Made by a program: the position numbers and the translations under genes. A model generated the notes under the pieces. It did no database searches and was not told the DNA's origin. It saw only the letters and a list, made by a program, of their open reading frames with translations. From CAYURP01 sp964447175 (lineage in GTDB: Bacteria; Zixibacteria; MSB-5A5; SM23-73-2), in NCBI GenBank assembly GCA_964447175.1, contig CAYURP010000011.1, forward strand, positions 1 through 64,000: DNA of 64,000 nt, written 5' to 3'. Of this stretch, positions 51,288 to 59,852 are shown one piece after another. Position 1 is the first letter of the stretch. Every line of letters begins with the position of its first letter.

Positions 51288-52211
51288 CTATTCCTCCTTT
51301 TCCTCGGGAATTATCTCTTCCTCTTCATCAGCCATCCGTTCGCGATTTTTGGTAAACAAGTAGAACCCGCCTAAAAGCGCAGGCCAGACCACAAGAACTG
51401 CGGGAACCATGGACAGAAATCCCCTGGTGAATTCCGGATAAGGTTTGGTGCCCACATCCGTTGGGAATCCCAGCTTTTCAAAGGGGACTCCGGAAATATA
51501 CAACCAGCAGGTGCCTCCTACTTCATTTTCACCATAAATGTGATCAACATATCTGTCCGGATGATCCATAATTCTCTTCCTGGCAGCCTGGATTAAATCT
51601 CTGCGTTTGCCAAAGGTCATTACCTCCATGGGACAGGCTTCCACACAGGCCGGAACCTTCCCCTGGGAAGTTCGAGCATCATAACACATGGTGCATTTGA
51701 CTACATTGGGGCTGAAAGCATTAGAGTATTCGTAGGCTGGAACATAAAAGGGGCAGGCGGTCATACAGTATCGGCAGCCTATGCATACCTTCTCGTTCCA
51801 GATGACCGGACCTTCCGGTGTCTTCCTTAAAGCTTTTACCAAGCAAGCGGATGCACAAGCTGGCTCATCACAATGATTACATTGAATCTTACGAAAAATC
51901 CACTGACCTTTGTTCTTTGGATCGGGATAGCGATTAACATAGGTGTAATAATCGGCGTCAGCCCGCCTTTCTTTTTCCAGAACAGATTGATCCTCAAAAG
52001 GGATTTTGGGTTGAGGAAGCTTATTAATTTCATTGCAGGCTGCTTCGCAGCTGCGGCATCCCACGCAACGAGTCAAATCGGTCAGCACACCCACACGATC
52101 GGGCCAGCCAGTGAACTGCTCCACCCCCAGAGCAGATTTAACCTTGCCCAATATGCTACCACCTCCAGCCACTCCGGCGATCTTAAAGAATTTTCTTCGA
52201 CTAATTTTCAT
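51288..52211 (-). CDS. HybA-like 4Fe-4S electron-transfer subunit, TAT-exported and membrane-anchored
   Basis: 307 aa from the ATG at 52211 (GGAGGA 6 bases upstream; a TTG two codons before is unlikely). It has the twin-arginine signal SRRKFFK at residues 4-10. Four cluster-binding groups follow: CVGCRSCEAAC, CNHCDEPACASAC, CIGCRYCMTAC and CTMCYD with CVEAC. A C-terminal helix (about 270-290, VLVVWPALLGGFYLF) anchors it. It moves electrons between NrfD and a periplasmic partner, here most likely the octaheme cytochrome. It overlaps the nrfD ribosome site closely (2-base gap). Confidence 0.95.
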   Translation of the reverse strand: MKISRRKFFKIAGVAGGGSILGKVKSALGVEQFTGWPDRVGVLTDLTRCVGCRSCEAACNEINKLPQPKIPFEDQSVLEKERRADADYYTYVNRYPDPKNKGQWIFRKIQCNHCDEPACASACLVKALRKTPEGPVIWNEKVCIGCRYCMTACPFYVPAYEYSNAFSPNVVKCTMCYDARTSQGKVPACVEACPMEVMTFGKRRDLIQAARKRIMDHPDRYVDHIYGENEVGGTCWLYISGVPFEKLGFPTDVGTKPYPEFTRGFLSMVPAVLVVWPALLGGFYLFTKNRERMADEEEEIIPEEKEE

Positions 52212-52241
52212 CTGCAATCCTCCATTTAATTTTCTTATCCA

Positions 52242-52982
52242 TCATTTTTCTTTTGACTCACTTTTTTTGCTATCTTTTTTAGCATGACATTCAGTGCAAC
52301 CATCGGGAGCACCCATCTCCTTATGGCATCCCATACATTGCAGATGGTATGCGCCTTTAAGACCAGGCAGGTTCAGGTTTTCTGGATTAAATGGAGCACC
52401 ATGGCACTCGGCACAAGAGGGAGTCTCACCCGCGGTGCTGTGATGATGACAGGCTGCGCAATCCTCTGTCAACAAAGTATGCATCTCGTGAGAAAATACA
52501 ACCGGTTCATATTTCATCTCCAAACGATTAAGAGTCAAAGTCTCCGGTCCAGCCTTTGAACTTTTCTTTGTGGTGGTCTGAATTACAGGTGGGGCTTTTG
52601 AAGTCTGTTTAGCATGACACTCGTTACATCCAGTAGGACCCATTTCCATCTTCTTATGGCAACCCATGCAATTACCATGGTATGCTTCCTTCAAATCTGC
52701 TATCCCCAGATCCTTGGCAGAAGAAGAATTGTGGCATTCATTGCAAGAGGGGGTTTCACCTTCCTGGCTGTAATGATGACAGGTTTCACAACCCTCCGTG
52801 ATATAAGTATGCGCCTCATGAGAGAATTCAACAGGCTGATAGATCTTGGCCAAACGTCCCAGGGTGTAGGTTTCAGGCACTTCCCCGGAGGAAGATGTCT
52901 GTTTGCTTTCAACAGCATAGGAGGAAACGAGCAAGCAGATGGACAAGCATAGGATGGCAACTACAGTATTTCTTGTGGTCAT
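52242..52982 (-). CDS. octaheme cytochrome c made of two tandem tetraheme domains
   Basis: 246 aa from the ATG at 52982; a GTG codon directly before is possible. A signal peptide covers about 6-24. Eight CX2CH motifs occur: CETCH, CNECH, CMGCH, CNECH, then CAACH, CAECH, CMGCH, CTECH. The two halves start with matching YTLGRLAKIYQPVEFSHEAH and TLTLNRLEMKYEPVVFSHEMH segments and are about 110 residues apart, so the gene arose by internal duplication of a class III (c3/c7-like) tetraheme unit. It is periplasmic, and the likely partner is the HybA-like subunit encoded next. Confidence 0.95.
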   Translation of the reverse strand: MTTRNTVVAILCLSICLLVSSYAVESKQTSSSGEVPETYTLGRLAKIYQPVEFSHEAHTYITEGCETCHHYSQEGETPSCNECHNSSSAKDLGIADLKEAYHGNCMGCHKKMEMGPTGCNECHAKQTSKAPPVIQTTTKKSSKAGPETLTLNRLEMKYEPVVFSHEMHTLLTEDCAACHHHSTAGETPSCAECHGAPFNPENLNLPGLKGAYHLQCMGCHKEMGAPDGCTECHAKKDSKKSESKEK

Positions 52983-53016
52983 CACATCTCCTTTTTACTA
53001 TTTGTGATCATCGCTC

Positions 53017-53688
53017 TCACCTGACATTGAAAAACTCTCGAGCCACGTTCTTCCACTGCTCAGAAGTTAACTCATCTCCCAAATCCGGTTTGATCTCTCC
53101 TCCTTCTTGCAGAACCGGATAATCAGTGGGCACCAGCGTAGCTACCAGCTGCTCTTTTACCGCCTGATTCCAGCGAGCTCTGGTCTCACCGGTGAGAAGA
53201 TTTCTCAGCTCCCGAACCAGATTGGTAGGTTCGATCTTCAAGATCCAATTCTTTTCCGGGTTCTGTTGATTCAAAAAGCTTGGATTTTTGACAAACTCTT
53301 TGTTGACTTCAACCACTCTCCCGCTGACAGGAGAAACCTGCACCAATTCCCTCTCTCCCCTCTTTATTTTCCAGGCGCTCCCACCTTGATAGATTCTGTG
53401 ACCTTCTCTGGGCAATTGGATCTCTTTGATCGATCCGAAAACTGAAGAGGTAAACTTATCCATTCCCACATTCACTAAATTAGGTTCCACCACCTCGGCC
53501 CAGGTGTGACTGGGGTGGGCGAAAATTCCCTTTATGAACCTTGAAACCCTGGCTAAAGACTCTCTAACCGGACGGTAGCTGGTGACGCTTAACAGCTTCC
53601 AAAAAAGAATGAAGGTCAGGAGAAAGACAATGGCTATTATATATTCAATGCTTTTAGTTGTCAGCAGAAATTCTTGAAGATTCTGCAT
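53017..53688 (-). CDS. membrane-anchored GcvH-like protein, lipoyl lysine missing
   Basis: 223 aa. A hydrophobic anchor (about 15-36) precedes an H-protein-like domain (about 50-160: FAHPSHTWAEVVEP, VNVGMDKFTSSVFGSI, VSPVSGRVVEVN, NWILKIEPTNL). A conserved tail follows: QLVATLVPTDYPVLQEGGEIKPDLGDEL, QWKNVAREFF. At the lipoyl site the sequence has GERELV instead of ESVKA, so Glu stands where Lys should be. About half the residues match the next gene product (215 aa), a paralogue. AAAGGA precedes the ATG. Confidence 0.85.
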   Translation of the reverse strand: MQNLQEFLLTTKSIEYIIAIVFLLTFILFWKLLSVTSYRPVRESLARVSRFIKGIFAHPSHTWAEVVEPNLVNVGMDKFTSSVFGSIKEIQLPREGHRIYQGGSAWKIKRGERELVQVSPVSGRVVEVNKEFVKNPSFLNQQNPEKNWILKIEPTNLVRELRNLLTGETRARWNQAVKEQLVATLVPTDYPVLQEGGEIKPDLGDELTSEQWKNVAREFFNVR

Positions 53689-53748
53689 CTCAATTTCCTT
53701 TCTTTTTATAGAGTTATCCTGAGTGCCTTTTCCACTTGTTCCTGATCC

Positions 53749-54396
53749 TTATTTTTTCTTAGATGGCGAAAAGAATTCTCTGGTTACCTTTTCCCACTGT
53801 TTAGCAGTTAGCTCATCCCCCAAATCGGGTTTTATCTCTCCTCCCTCCTGCAGAACCGGAAACTCAGCAGGTGTTAAAGTAGCCACTAACTGGTCTTTAA
53901 CTGCCTGGTTCCAACTGCTCAGTATCTTCCCGTGAAGCAGATTCTTCAATTCCGTTTTCAGTCTGATCGGTTCAACTTTAAATATCCAATTCTTCCTGGT
54001 ATCCCTCTGGGACAAAAGCTTGGGATCTTTCTCCAGTTCTCGATTGATTTCCACAATCCTTCCACTAATAGGAGAAGTTTGAACCAGCTCCCTTTCACCT
54101 TTATTCATTTTCCATGCTTTTCCACCTTGTTGAATTAATGCTCCCGGTTTAGGAAGGGTAAAGCTCTCCACAGAACCGAACACAGACCTGGTGAAATCAT
54201 CAGCTCCCACAGAAACTAAAGACGGTTCCAGCACCTCCACCCAGGCATGCCCGGGATGAACAAAAATACCTTGCCAGCTGGGGGGAGCCTTTGCTTTGAG
54301 CGCTTCCCTCTCAGGAACTAAAACAGCTTTCCTTTGACGCCAGATACCTATTCCAATGGCCACTGCTAAGAAAAGCAAAAAAAGTAATACTACCAT
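53749..54396 (-). CDS. membrane-anchored GcvH-like protein, lipoyl lysine missing
   Basis: 215 aa. The anchor MVVLLFLLFLAVAIGIGIWR is followed by a basic patch. The H-like domain (about 45-155) contains FVHPGHAWVEVLEP, VSVGADDFTRSVFGSV, TSPISGRIVEIN and NWIFKVEP, then the paralogous tail PVLQEGGEIKPDLGDEL, QWEKVTREFF. The lipoyl lysine is replaced, as in the neighbour. The first 20 residues align without gaps with both small proteins encoded upstream (54510 and 54667). Shine-Dalgarno GGAGGT lies 8 bases before the ATG. Confidence 0.85.
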   Translation of the reverse strand: MVVLLFLLFLAVAIGIGIWRQRKAVLVPEREALKAKAPPSWQGIFVHPGHAWVEVLEPSLVSVGADDFTRSVFGSVESFTLPKPGALIQQGGKAWKMNKGERELVQTSPISGRIVEINRELEKDPKLLSQRDTRKNWIFKVEPIRLKTELKNLLHGKILSSWNQAVKDQLVATLTPAEFPVLQEGGEIKPDLGDELTAKQWEKVTREFFSPSKKK

Positions 54397-54509
54397 TTTT
54401 TCTCACCTCCTATCCCGTTTTAAAATCCTATTCTTCTTTACAACAGCCCTCCAGGTTATAAACACTGAAACCATTAAAGGCAGTGTAAATAAAGATGTTT
54501 CTTCTTTTT

Positions 54510-54647
54510 TCATCTCAGTTTTAGAATAACAGTCTTCTGATCAATTGTTGAAAGTGCTACTACCTGGTTCTTGGTAGCTTTACTCTTTCTCCGGATACCC
54601 AATCCTGTCACTATTCCCAGAAAAACCAATCCCAAAATCACCGACAT
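54510..54647 (-). CDS. 45-residue single-helix membrane microprotein
   Basis: A short gene with a strong AGGAGGT 6 bases before the ATG. It starts MSVILGLVFLGIVTGLGIRR, a transmembrane helix closed by a basic GLGIRRKSK patch, then a hydrophilic tail ending VILKLR. It aligns ungapped over its first 20 residues with the next microprotein and with the anchor of the GcvH-like protein downstream. No known family is recognised. It is second in the sigma54-driven unit and probably a small inner-membrane subunit or adaptor. Detection rests on the ribosome site, the paralogue and position. Confidence 0.75.
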   Translation of the reverse strand: MSVILGLVFLGIVTGLGIRRKSKATKNQVVALSTIDQKTVILKLR

Positions 54648-54666
54648 TTTCCCACCTCCTGTTAGT

Positions 54667-54798
54667 TCATTTCAGAACTAATTTATTCTCATCTAATTTG
54701 GAGAGCGGCAATTCAGAGATCACCGAAGTTTTTCTATTTCTCCTTATGCCAATTCCCATAATTATCGCCAGGAAAATAAAAACAATAATTACTGACAT
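54667..54798 (-). CDS. 43-residue single-helix membrane microprotein, first gene of the sigma54 unit
   Basis: A short gene with GGAGGT 5 bases before the ATG. It starts MSVIIVFIFLAIIMGIGIRR, followed by NRK and a tail ending LVLK. It is a paralogue of the 45-residue product (shared Met-Ser-Val-Ile, FL at 9-10, G15, G17-I18, R19-R20, and an LK-type end). It lies 36 bases after the -12 element of the sigma54 promoter, so it is the first translated product. Function unknown. Confidence 0.75.
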   Translation of the reverse strand: MSVIIVFIFLAIIMGIGIRRNRKTSVISELPLSKLDENKLVLK

Positions 54799-54833
54799 TT
54801 TTAACCTCCATTTAATTTCTCATCAGATTATTA

Positions 54834-54851
54834 TTGCAAACTTGATACCAA
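54834..54851 (-). promoter_or_regulatory. sigma54 (-24/-12) promoter of the redox operon
   Basis: TTGGTATCAAGTTTGCAA on the minus strand (54851-54834). GG at 54849-54848 and GC at 54837-54836 are separated by exactly ten bases, as in the consensus TTGGCACG-N4-TTGCA. The -12 half TTTGCA is perfect and the -24 half keeps TTGG. The operon itself encodes a sigma54 activator, which supports the call. A start near 54824 leaves a 26-nt leader with the ribosome site. Confidence 0.72.
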
Positions 54852-55334
54852 GAATTCCCACTGATCAAAGCTCTTGTGTTAATTTCATATCTACCATACT
54901 GTTAAAAAATAAAATTCTAAGATACATATCTATTTTTGTCTAAAAATGCCCCACAAGAATGTTGAGAAATACAACAGAATATTTGATTATATTAAGAATT
55001 ATTGCTTAAGTTATTTACACTTAATCAGTAAAAGATTGTGGTTATTTACTACAGTTACTGTTGAAATACACAACACTTTAACCTCTAACTATAATTTCTA
55101 ATAAATTCCATCAGAAAAAAAATCTCAATAGTAATCCTTTGTCATGCATAAGAATAAAAGCTTAGATTCAGGTGAAATTAAGATAGATGTTTACTATTGT
55201 ATTGAGCGTCCGGTAGATCTATCTCTTTTTGGCTTACTTGTATTGAAAATGAAGTGAAGCTAAATCAAGATGATAGTCCAAATCCAGATTTACACTTTAA
55301 TCTTTGTTAGCCTTTTCCTATAATGTAAAAGAAA
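54852..55334. other. AT-rich intergenic region upstream of the sigma54 unit
   Basis: About 480 bases with no convincing coding frame or RNA. By position it is where activator sites for the sigma54 regulator would lie (80-200 bases upstream of the promoter), but I could not find a clear repeated operator. The right end is the terminator of the PorV-like gene transcript at 55335-55363. Confidence 0.4.
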
Positions 55335-55363
55335 ACGCCAGCCTCTCCCAAAGAGGCTGGCGT
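55335..55363 (-). terminator. rho-independent terminator of the TonB receptor/T9SS/PorV operon
   Basis: ACGCCAGCCTCT (55335-55346) pairs perfectly with AGAGGCTGGCGT (55352-55363) around a five-base loop. On the minus strand TTTCTTTT follows. It lies 28 bases past the stop of the PorV-like gene. Confidence 0.9.
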
Positions 55364-55391
55364 CATACCTTCGGTCTTTAAATCTTAAGCT

Positions 55392-56399
55392 TTAGAAGCC
55401 TAAAACCACGCTGAATCGATGTGCTTGTTCCAGTTTTCCCAGATCAGCCCAGGCATAATTTATCCCCAAGGTTCCGAATCCAGGAATTTCGAAATCGTAG
55501 CCACCGCCAGCAGCTATACCTTCCTCATCAGCCCTGATTTTATAGCCCACGCGGATAGCAAGTTTATCCAGATAGCGATACTCCAACCCCGCACTTCCCT
55601 GCTGTCCCCGATCCCGGGTATTGTAACCATCAATTACTGCCATAAGTTTGCTCTCCTCGCCGAACTCGAAATCATAAGCCATGCCCAGACGGAAGGTCAA
55701 GGGCAGGGGATGGGATTCGGTGTTAAGCCTTACCTCAACCGGGAGGGTTGAGGGATTGTTATCCTGATCTAAAGTGGTTTCCAGCTCAGTTCCACCATAT
55801 TTGGTATCGGAACCAAAATTCCGAGTTGACATAGCTATCCTTAAGGTTCTGAAACCGGTGTAATAAAGAGTTCCGAAATCGAAGGCAATGGAATTGGAGG
55901 TCATGTCGGATATCTTCTCCCTTATTATTTTGGCTGTTACTCCGAAGGAGAAGCGATCCGTCAACTGGTGGGCGTTGCTTATTCCCACCACCCAGCTGTT
56001 GGCTCCGAACATCTCTCCGGTCCCATCCGGTTCCTCCAGGGTGGTCCTTTCCATATCGTCCATAGTCAGGACTGCCACGTGAAATCCAACCTTTCCAAAT
56101 CCGGAGAAGGGCCGGGCATATGCCAGGTAATTGTACTTGATATCTGCGATCCAGTCGGTGTAACTAAAAGCCACACTATTACCTTCCAGATCTGCTATGC
56201 CTGCGGGATTATAGTACAAAGCCATAGCTCCCCGGGTTATGGCAGCATAGGCTCCACCCAGGCTCACCACCCGGGCATCCACATCCATCTTGAGAAACTG
56301 GGCCCCGGATGTCCCCACGTTGTCAAATTCCTGAGCCCAAGCTGCAGCTGCGAAACACCCCAGGTGGGCTATCAACAAAAACACAAGTAATTTTCTCAT
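55392..56399 (-). CDS. PorV/PorQ-family outer membrane beta-barrel protein
   Basis: 335 aa. A signal peptide (about 1-22, ending AAAWAQ) is followed by the typical start GTSGAQFLKMDVDARVVSLGGAYAAITRGAMALYYNPAGIADLEG. The rest is a FadL/PorV-like barrel of alternating strands ending LGINYAWADLGKLEQAHRFSVVLGF, with a C-terminal Phe. PorV-type proteins help deliver or hold T9SS cargo at the outer membrane. It is the last gene of the unit with a giant T9SS cargo and a TonB-dependent receptor, so it may serve them specifically. Confidence 0.9.
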   Translation of the reverse strand: MRKLLVFLLIAHLGCFAAAAWAQEFDNVGTSGAQFLKMDVDARVVSLGGAYAAITRGAMALYYNPAGIADLEGNSVAFSYTDWIADIKYNYLAYARPFSGFGKVGFHVAVLTMDDMERTTLEEPDGTGEMFGANSWVVGISNAHQLTDRFSFGVTAKIIREKISDMTSNSIAFDFGTLYYTGFRTLRIAMSTRNFGSDTKYGGTELETTLDQDNNPSTLPVEVRLNTESHPLPLTFRLGMAYDFEFGEESKLMAVIDGYNTRDRGQQGSAGLEYRYLDKLAIRVGYKIRADEEGIAAGGGYDFEIPGFGTLGINYAWADLGKLEQAHRFSVVLGF

Positions 56400-56426
56400 C
56401 GCAATTTACCTCCTATATGATATAGG

Positions 56427-59400
56427 TTATCGCACTACAGCGAATTTCCCGATTTTCTCTCCGTATGTTGACTCTATATGATAGATATAGATCCCAGCAG
56501 CGATCTTCTGATTGTTTTTGGTCAGAAGGTCCCAGTTCTCATTTCCGTCAAATTCAGCACTCTCATGTGTCAAAGTTCGGATATGATCGCCGGAAAGAGT
56601 GTATATCCTGATGGTGCATTCGTCGGGAAGATGAGTGAATGCTATACGGGAGTAATCCCGGCTGGGCTCCCAGTTGTTACGGACAATATAAGGATTGGGG
56701 ACCACCTTGATGTCGTCGAGATTGACTAAATCAGATGAGATCGTTGCCTTCTGGGTCTCGAACGAGAACACATCCGTCGAAGCGTTAGGCTTGTTGGTGA
56801 TAAACCTGACGATAGTCCCTGTGTCCGGGACCGAGCCGTTGAATATTATCCTCCCGATATGAAAATCAGCAGGGTAAGAGTATTCAGCTACATCGGGCAA
56901 GGGTTCGCTACCATATTCCACTTCAAACGGATATATTCTGTCTCCAGCACTGTAGCCTCCTGATCCGTCATCATCCAATATAGCAAACTGAATTCTTACA
57001 TCATCGGAGGGATCATTCGGTGTCCCAGGGCCAATATTCCATACCTCAAAAAGAGCTCTATCAGCCCATTTCTCGTCGGTGTTCCAGTCGTAGTATTCGC
57101 TGCCAGTCTCAGTGAATCTGAACTCCCAATCGTCTATTCCGATAAGACCTTTCCAGTTCATTCTGCTGAAGTCAGATCCTGAAACATCGGTGGAGACATA
57201 GAACTCACCTGTCGAGTTGTAAGACCAGCCCACGTTATCCGGCGGGTCAACCGGTCCGGCAGCATTCTGAATTTCAACAATAGATTTGATGTTGAAATTC
57301 GGCCCCGAAACCCGGACCAGAATACCGTCCACCACCAGGTAGTTGTTGTCTCCTAACTGGTTGGTCTGATCTTTAAGCACCGTATCTTCAGGCGATACGC
57401 TGACGTTAATTAGATGCCATACGATATTACTGGGATCTGAGTCATCAAATACCACCTTGTACTCATGTCCGCTGACCGACAGGGGATCAACCACCTCCAC
57501 GGTCACAGAACCGTCACTCTGCCCCGAAGTATGCTCAACATCCAGGACCGCTGCCGGGGAGAGGCCGGTGACATTAGAACGCGGACTCACCGCTACTCTC
57601 CCGATACCGTTTTCCAGACTGCGAGGGGAGGCGAAAGGTTGAAAATCGAATGCTATGACATCATAGTAGTAAATCATCCCATTGATTAATCCGGTATCCA
57701 GATAGGCATGTGCCAGTTCAAGGTTTTCTCCTTCAGGTGCTTCGGCAAAGCCGGTAATTTTGAAAACGATGTCCTCTGTCGGGACGTAAGTAGATTCGTC
57801 TCCCGTGAAATTGATCACCATTCCGCCGACCAGGAAATTGCATCCATCAAAATATTTGTCGTTGGTTCCATTAGCTACCCCTGCGGAGTCACTCCGACTG
57901 TAGAACTCAGCATCGAAGAGCTCAAATACGTAAGGTGGTTCTCCGGTATTATACCAGTGATCCTCCTCTTCGCTCACGGGGATAGTTACACCCAAGGTCA
58001 GGTCGGTGACAGAGAAGGAAGTGTCGGATTTAACCTGCACTAAGTATTCGTGGCCCGCAAAGAGTGCCGTTCCACCAAATGCCAGTATATACTCCTCGGT
58101 GTTAAGCTGATCATAACTCACCGTACCTTCAAAGGTCGGACCAGACAGCTGTACAATCCTCACGTTTCGAGGGGTGGCGCTGGTTTTGTCCCAGGAGGCC
58201 AAAAGTTCGTAGGTCCCTGGAAGGCCAGATGTGCTACGATAGAGCTTATAACCCTCAAAATCCATCTCCAGATACTTAGGATCATACAGCGGGTGGAGAG
58301 GATCGCTGGTAAACACATAATAGGGGTCCTTGGAAAGCTCAGCTACATTATCCCAGGTGAGGTAAACCTTCCTGTCGTCCGGAACTATGGTAACAATGGG
58401 ATGATCCGGAGGTCTGGGCAGGACAAAGCCGATATCATAGATGGATTGGGCGATGTCTGCGATCTGGGGAAGCTGTTCCTCATCCGGAGCCATCATAACT
58501 GCTACCACTACTCTGACGGTATCACCTACTATGGTGTCTATGCTTGCTGGCAATAGTTTTAAGCTATCGGCATCCCAGTACCAAACGGTGTCGATAACCG
58601 TCTCACCTACAGGCGCCAAGAGGAAGGGCCCGGTGCTCTGGAAAAACCTCTGATCAACAGGGGTAGTTCCGGTACCCAGATCAAAGGGAGCATAACGCTG
58701 GTCTCCCACGTCCGGGTAGTTATGACCGGCCATGATTATATATTTCTCAGGCTCGGTATCCGGGTCGCCTGACTGAAGATTTGAGGTCTTGAACGAGGTT
58801 AATCCTAAGGGATCTCCCTTCTTAATGTCTTTTACCCACACATCATTTATGAGTATGGAATCGTCGTTGATCTGGTCATCACCATTCAGGTCCACATCGT
58901 AATTGGCTGCCGGGCTCTCCAGAAACTTATATGCTAAAAAGCCAGGGATTCTGGCGAATCCCTGCTCGGCAAAGTCGCTGTCATAGGCATAACCTAAGTT
59001 CCGGCTGGCGTCAAAGCCTACCAGATCATCATTGGCTGTGGGACCCACATCGGCATCGCACATAACTGAAACAAAGCAATTTCTTATGGGCAGCTTATCC
59101 TCTCTTATGTTGATTATTTGGAAGATGAAGAAGTGAACGGTTTTGTTGTTCTCGTAGTTCCAGGAGTGAGTTCTCTGGATGACTTTGACTCCCACGCCAT
59201 ATTGTGCGATATCCTCTCCGTCTCCGGCATTGGAATTGCTGCCCGTATCCCACCTCTCAAGATCCTGATCGTCAAACTCGCAGTAGCTGTCCTCAATGCC
59301 GACGATTATCGGGTTTCCTTCATTATCCTTCAGAGGCCAGAAATTAGCGTCAGCATAGTCCTCCGGGTGATCGCTGATGAATATATTAGACAGACCGGAG

Positions 59401-59852
59401 AACTCCTCTGCACCACCGCTGGGATTATACCCAATTACCACCCGGGGATCGGTGATGGCTCCGTAAAGAACAGTATCCCTTTTGGTGCCCGCGTTAGCAT
59501 AATTAAAGGTCTGTATGCTGCGGTCGTTTACCGTTCCGCCAACCCAGATGCCAGCACCGAAAATATAGAACTCGTTGGAACCTCTGGGCCACTCTCCTCC
59601 TGCAGCTCCCAGCTCAATGAACTGCCCAAAAATGGCATAGTTGGTCATAGGCACTCTGAAATCGTTGACATCCAGACCATGCCTAAAGTATGTGGTGGGA
59701 AAATGCTCGGTTTGAGCTACCTTGCCCAGGGTTGGGGAGGCCTTGTGGGTCGGTCTCCAGGCCTCGCTTTGAACAGGCAATAGAATGAAAAGAAAGAGGC
59801 ACACCAGGACAAACCCACTTAAGAATACAAGTTTCCTTTTAAACTTCTCCAT
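56427..59852 (-). CDS. large secreted protein with T9SS sorting domain
   Basis: 1141 aa. A signal sequence covers about 8-32. The long N-terminal body (about 50-480) includes GIWVGGTVNDRSIQTFNYA and repeated mentions of Asp/Asn loops. Fibronectin-like or related domains (about 490-800) follow, with PPDHPIVTIVPDDRKVYLTWDNV and YEGYKLYRSTSGLPGTYELLA-like text. The C-terminal sorting domain (about 1050-1141) has VVPNPYIVRNNWEPS, IYTLSGDHIRTLTH and GIYIYHIES. No enzyme motif is seen. It is co-transcribed with the receptor 62 bases upstream and PorV 27 bases downstream; probably a surface protein working with them. Confidence 0.85.
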   Translation of the reverse strand: MEKFKRKLVFLSGFVLVCLFLFILLPVQSEAWRPTHKASPTLGKVAQTEHFPTTYFRHGLDVNDFRVPMTNYAIFGQFIELGAAGGEWPRGSNEFYIFGAGIWVGGTVNDRSIQTFNYANAGTKRDTVLYGAITDPRVVIGYNPSGGAEEFSGLSNIFISDHPEDYADANFWPLKDNEGNPIIVGIEDSYCEFDDQDLERWDTGSNSNAGDGEDIAQYGVGVKVIQRTHSWNYENNKTVHFFIFQIINIREDKLPIRNCFVSVMCDADVGPTANDDLVGFDASRNLGYAYDSDFAEQGFARIPGFLAYKFLESPAANYDVDLNGDDQINDDSILINDVWVKDIKKGDPLGLTSFKTSNLQSGDPDTEPEKYIIMAGHNYPDVGDQRYAPFDLGTGTTPVDQRFFQSTGPFLLAPVGETVIDTVWYWDADSLKLLPASIDTIVGDTVRVVVAVMMAPDEEQLPQIADIAQSIYDIGFVLPRPPDHPIVTIVPDDRKVYLTWDNVAELSKDPYYVFTSDPLHPLYDPKYLEMDFEGYKLYRSTSGLPGTYELLASWDKTSATPRNVRIVQLSGPTFEGTVSYDQLNTEEYILAFGGTALFAGHEYLVQVKSDTSFSVTDLTLGVTIPVSEEEDHWYNTGEPPYVFELFDAEFYSRSDSAGVANGTNDKYFDGCNFLVGGMVINFTGDESTYVPTEDIVFKITGFAEAPEGENLELAHAYLDTGLINGMIYYYDVIAFDFQPFASPRSLENGIGRVAVSPRSNVTGLSPAAVLDVEHTSGQSDGSVTVEVVDPLSVSGHEYKVVFDDSDPSNIVWHLINVSVSPEDTVLKDQTNQLGDNNYLVVDGILVRVSGPNFNIKSIVEIQNAAGPVDPPDNVGWSYNSTGEFYVSTDVSGSDFSRMNWKGLIGIDDWEFRFTETGSEYYDWNTDEKWADRALFEVWNIGPGTPNDPSDDVRIQFAILDDDGSGGYSAGDRIYPFEVEYGSEPLPDVAEYSYPADFHIGRIIFNGSVPDTGTIVRFITNKPNASTDVFSFETQKATISSDLVNLDDIKVVPNPYIVRNNWEPSRDYSRIAFTHLPDECTIRIYTLSGDHIRTLTHESAEFDGNENWDLLTKNNQKIAAGIYIYHIESTYGEKIGKFAVVR

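Noticed and set aside
54397..54509. A third microprotein between the 45-residue gene and the 215-aa GcvH-like gene
   Set aside because: A short frame opens but lacks a ribosome site and the GxGIxR anchor pattern.
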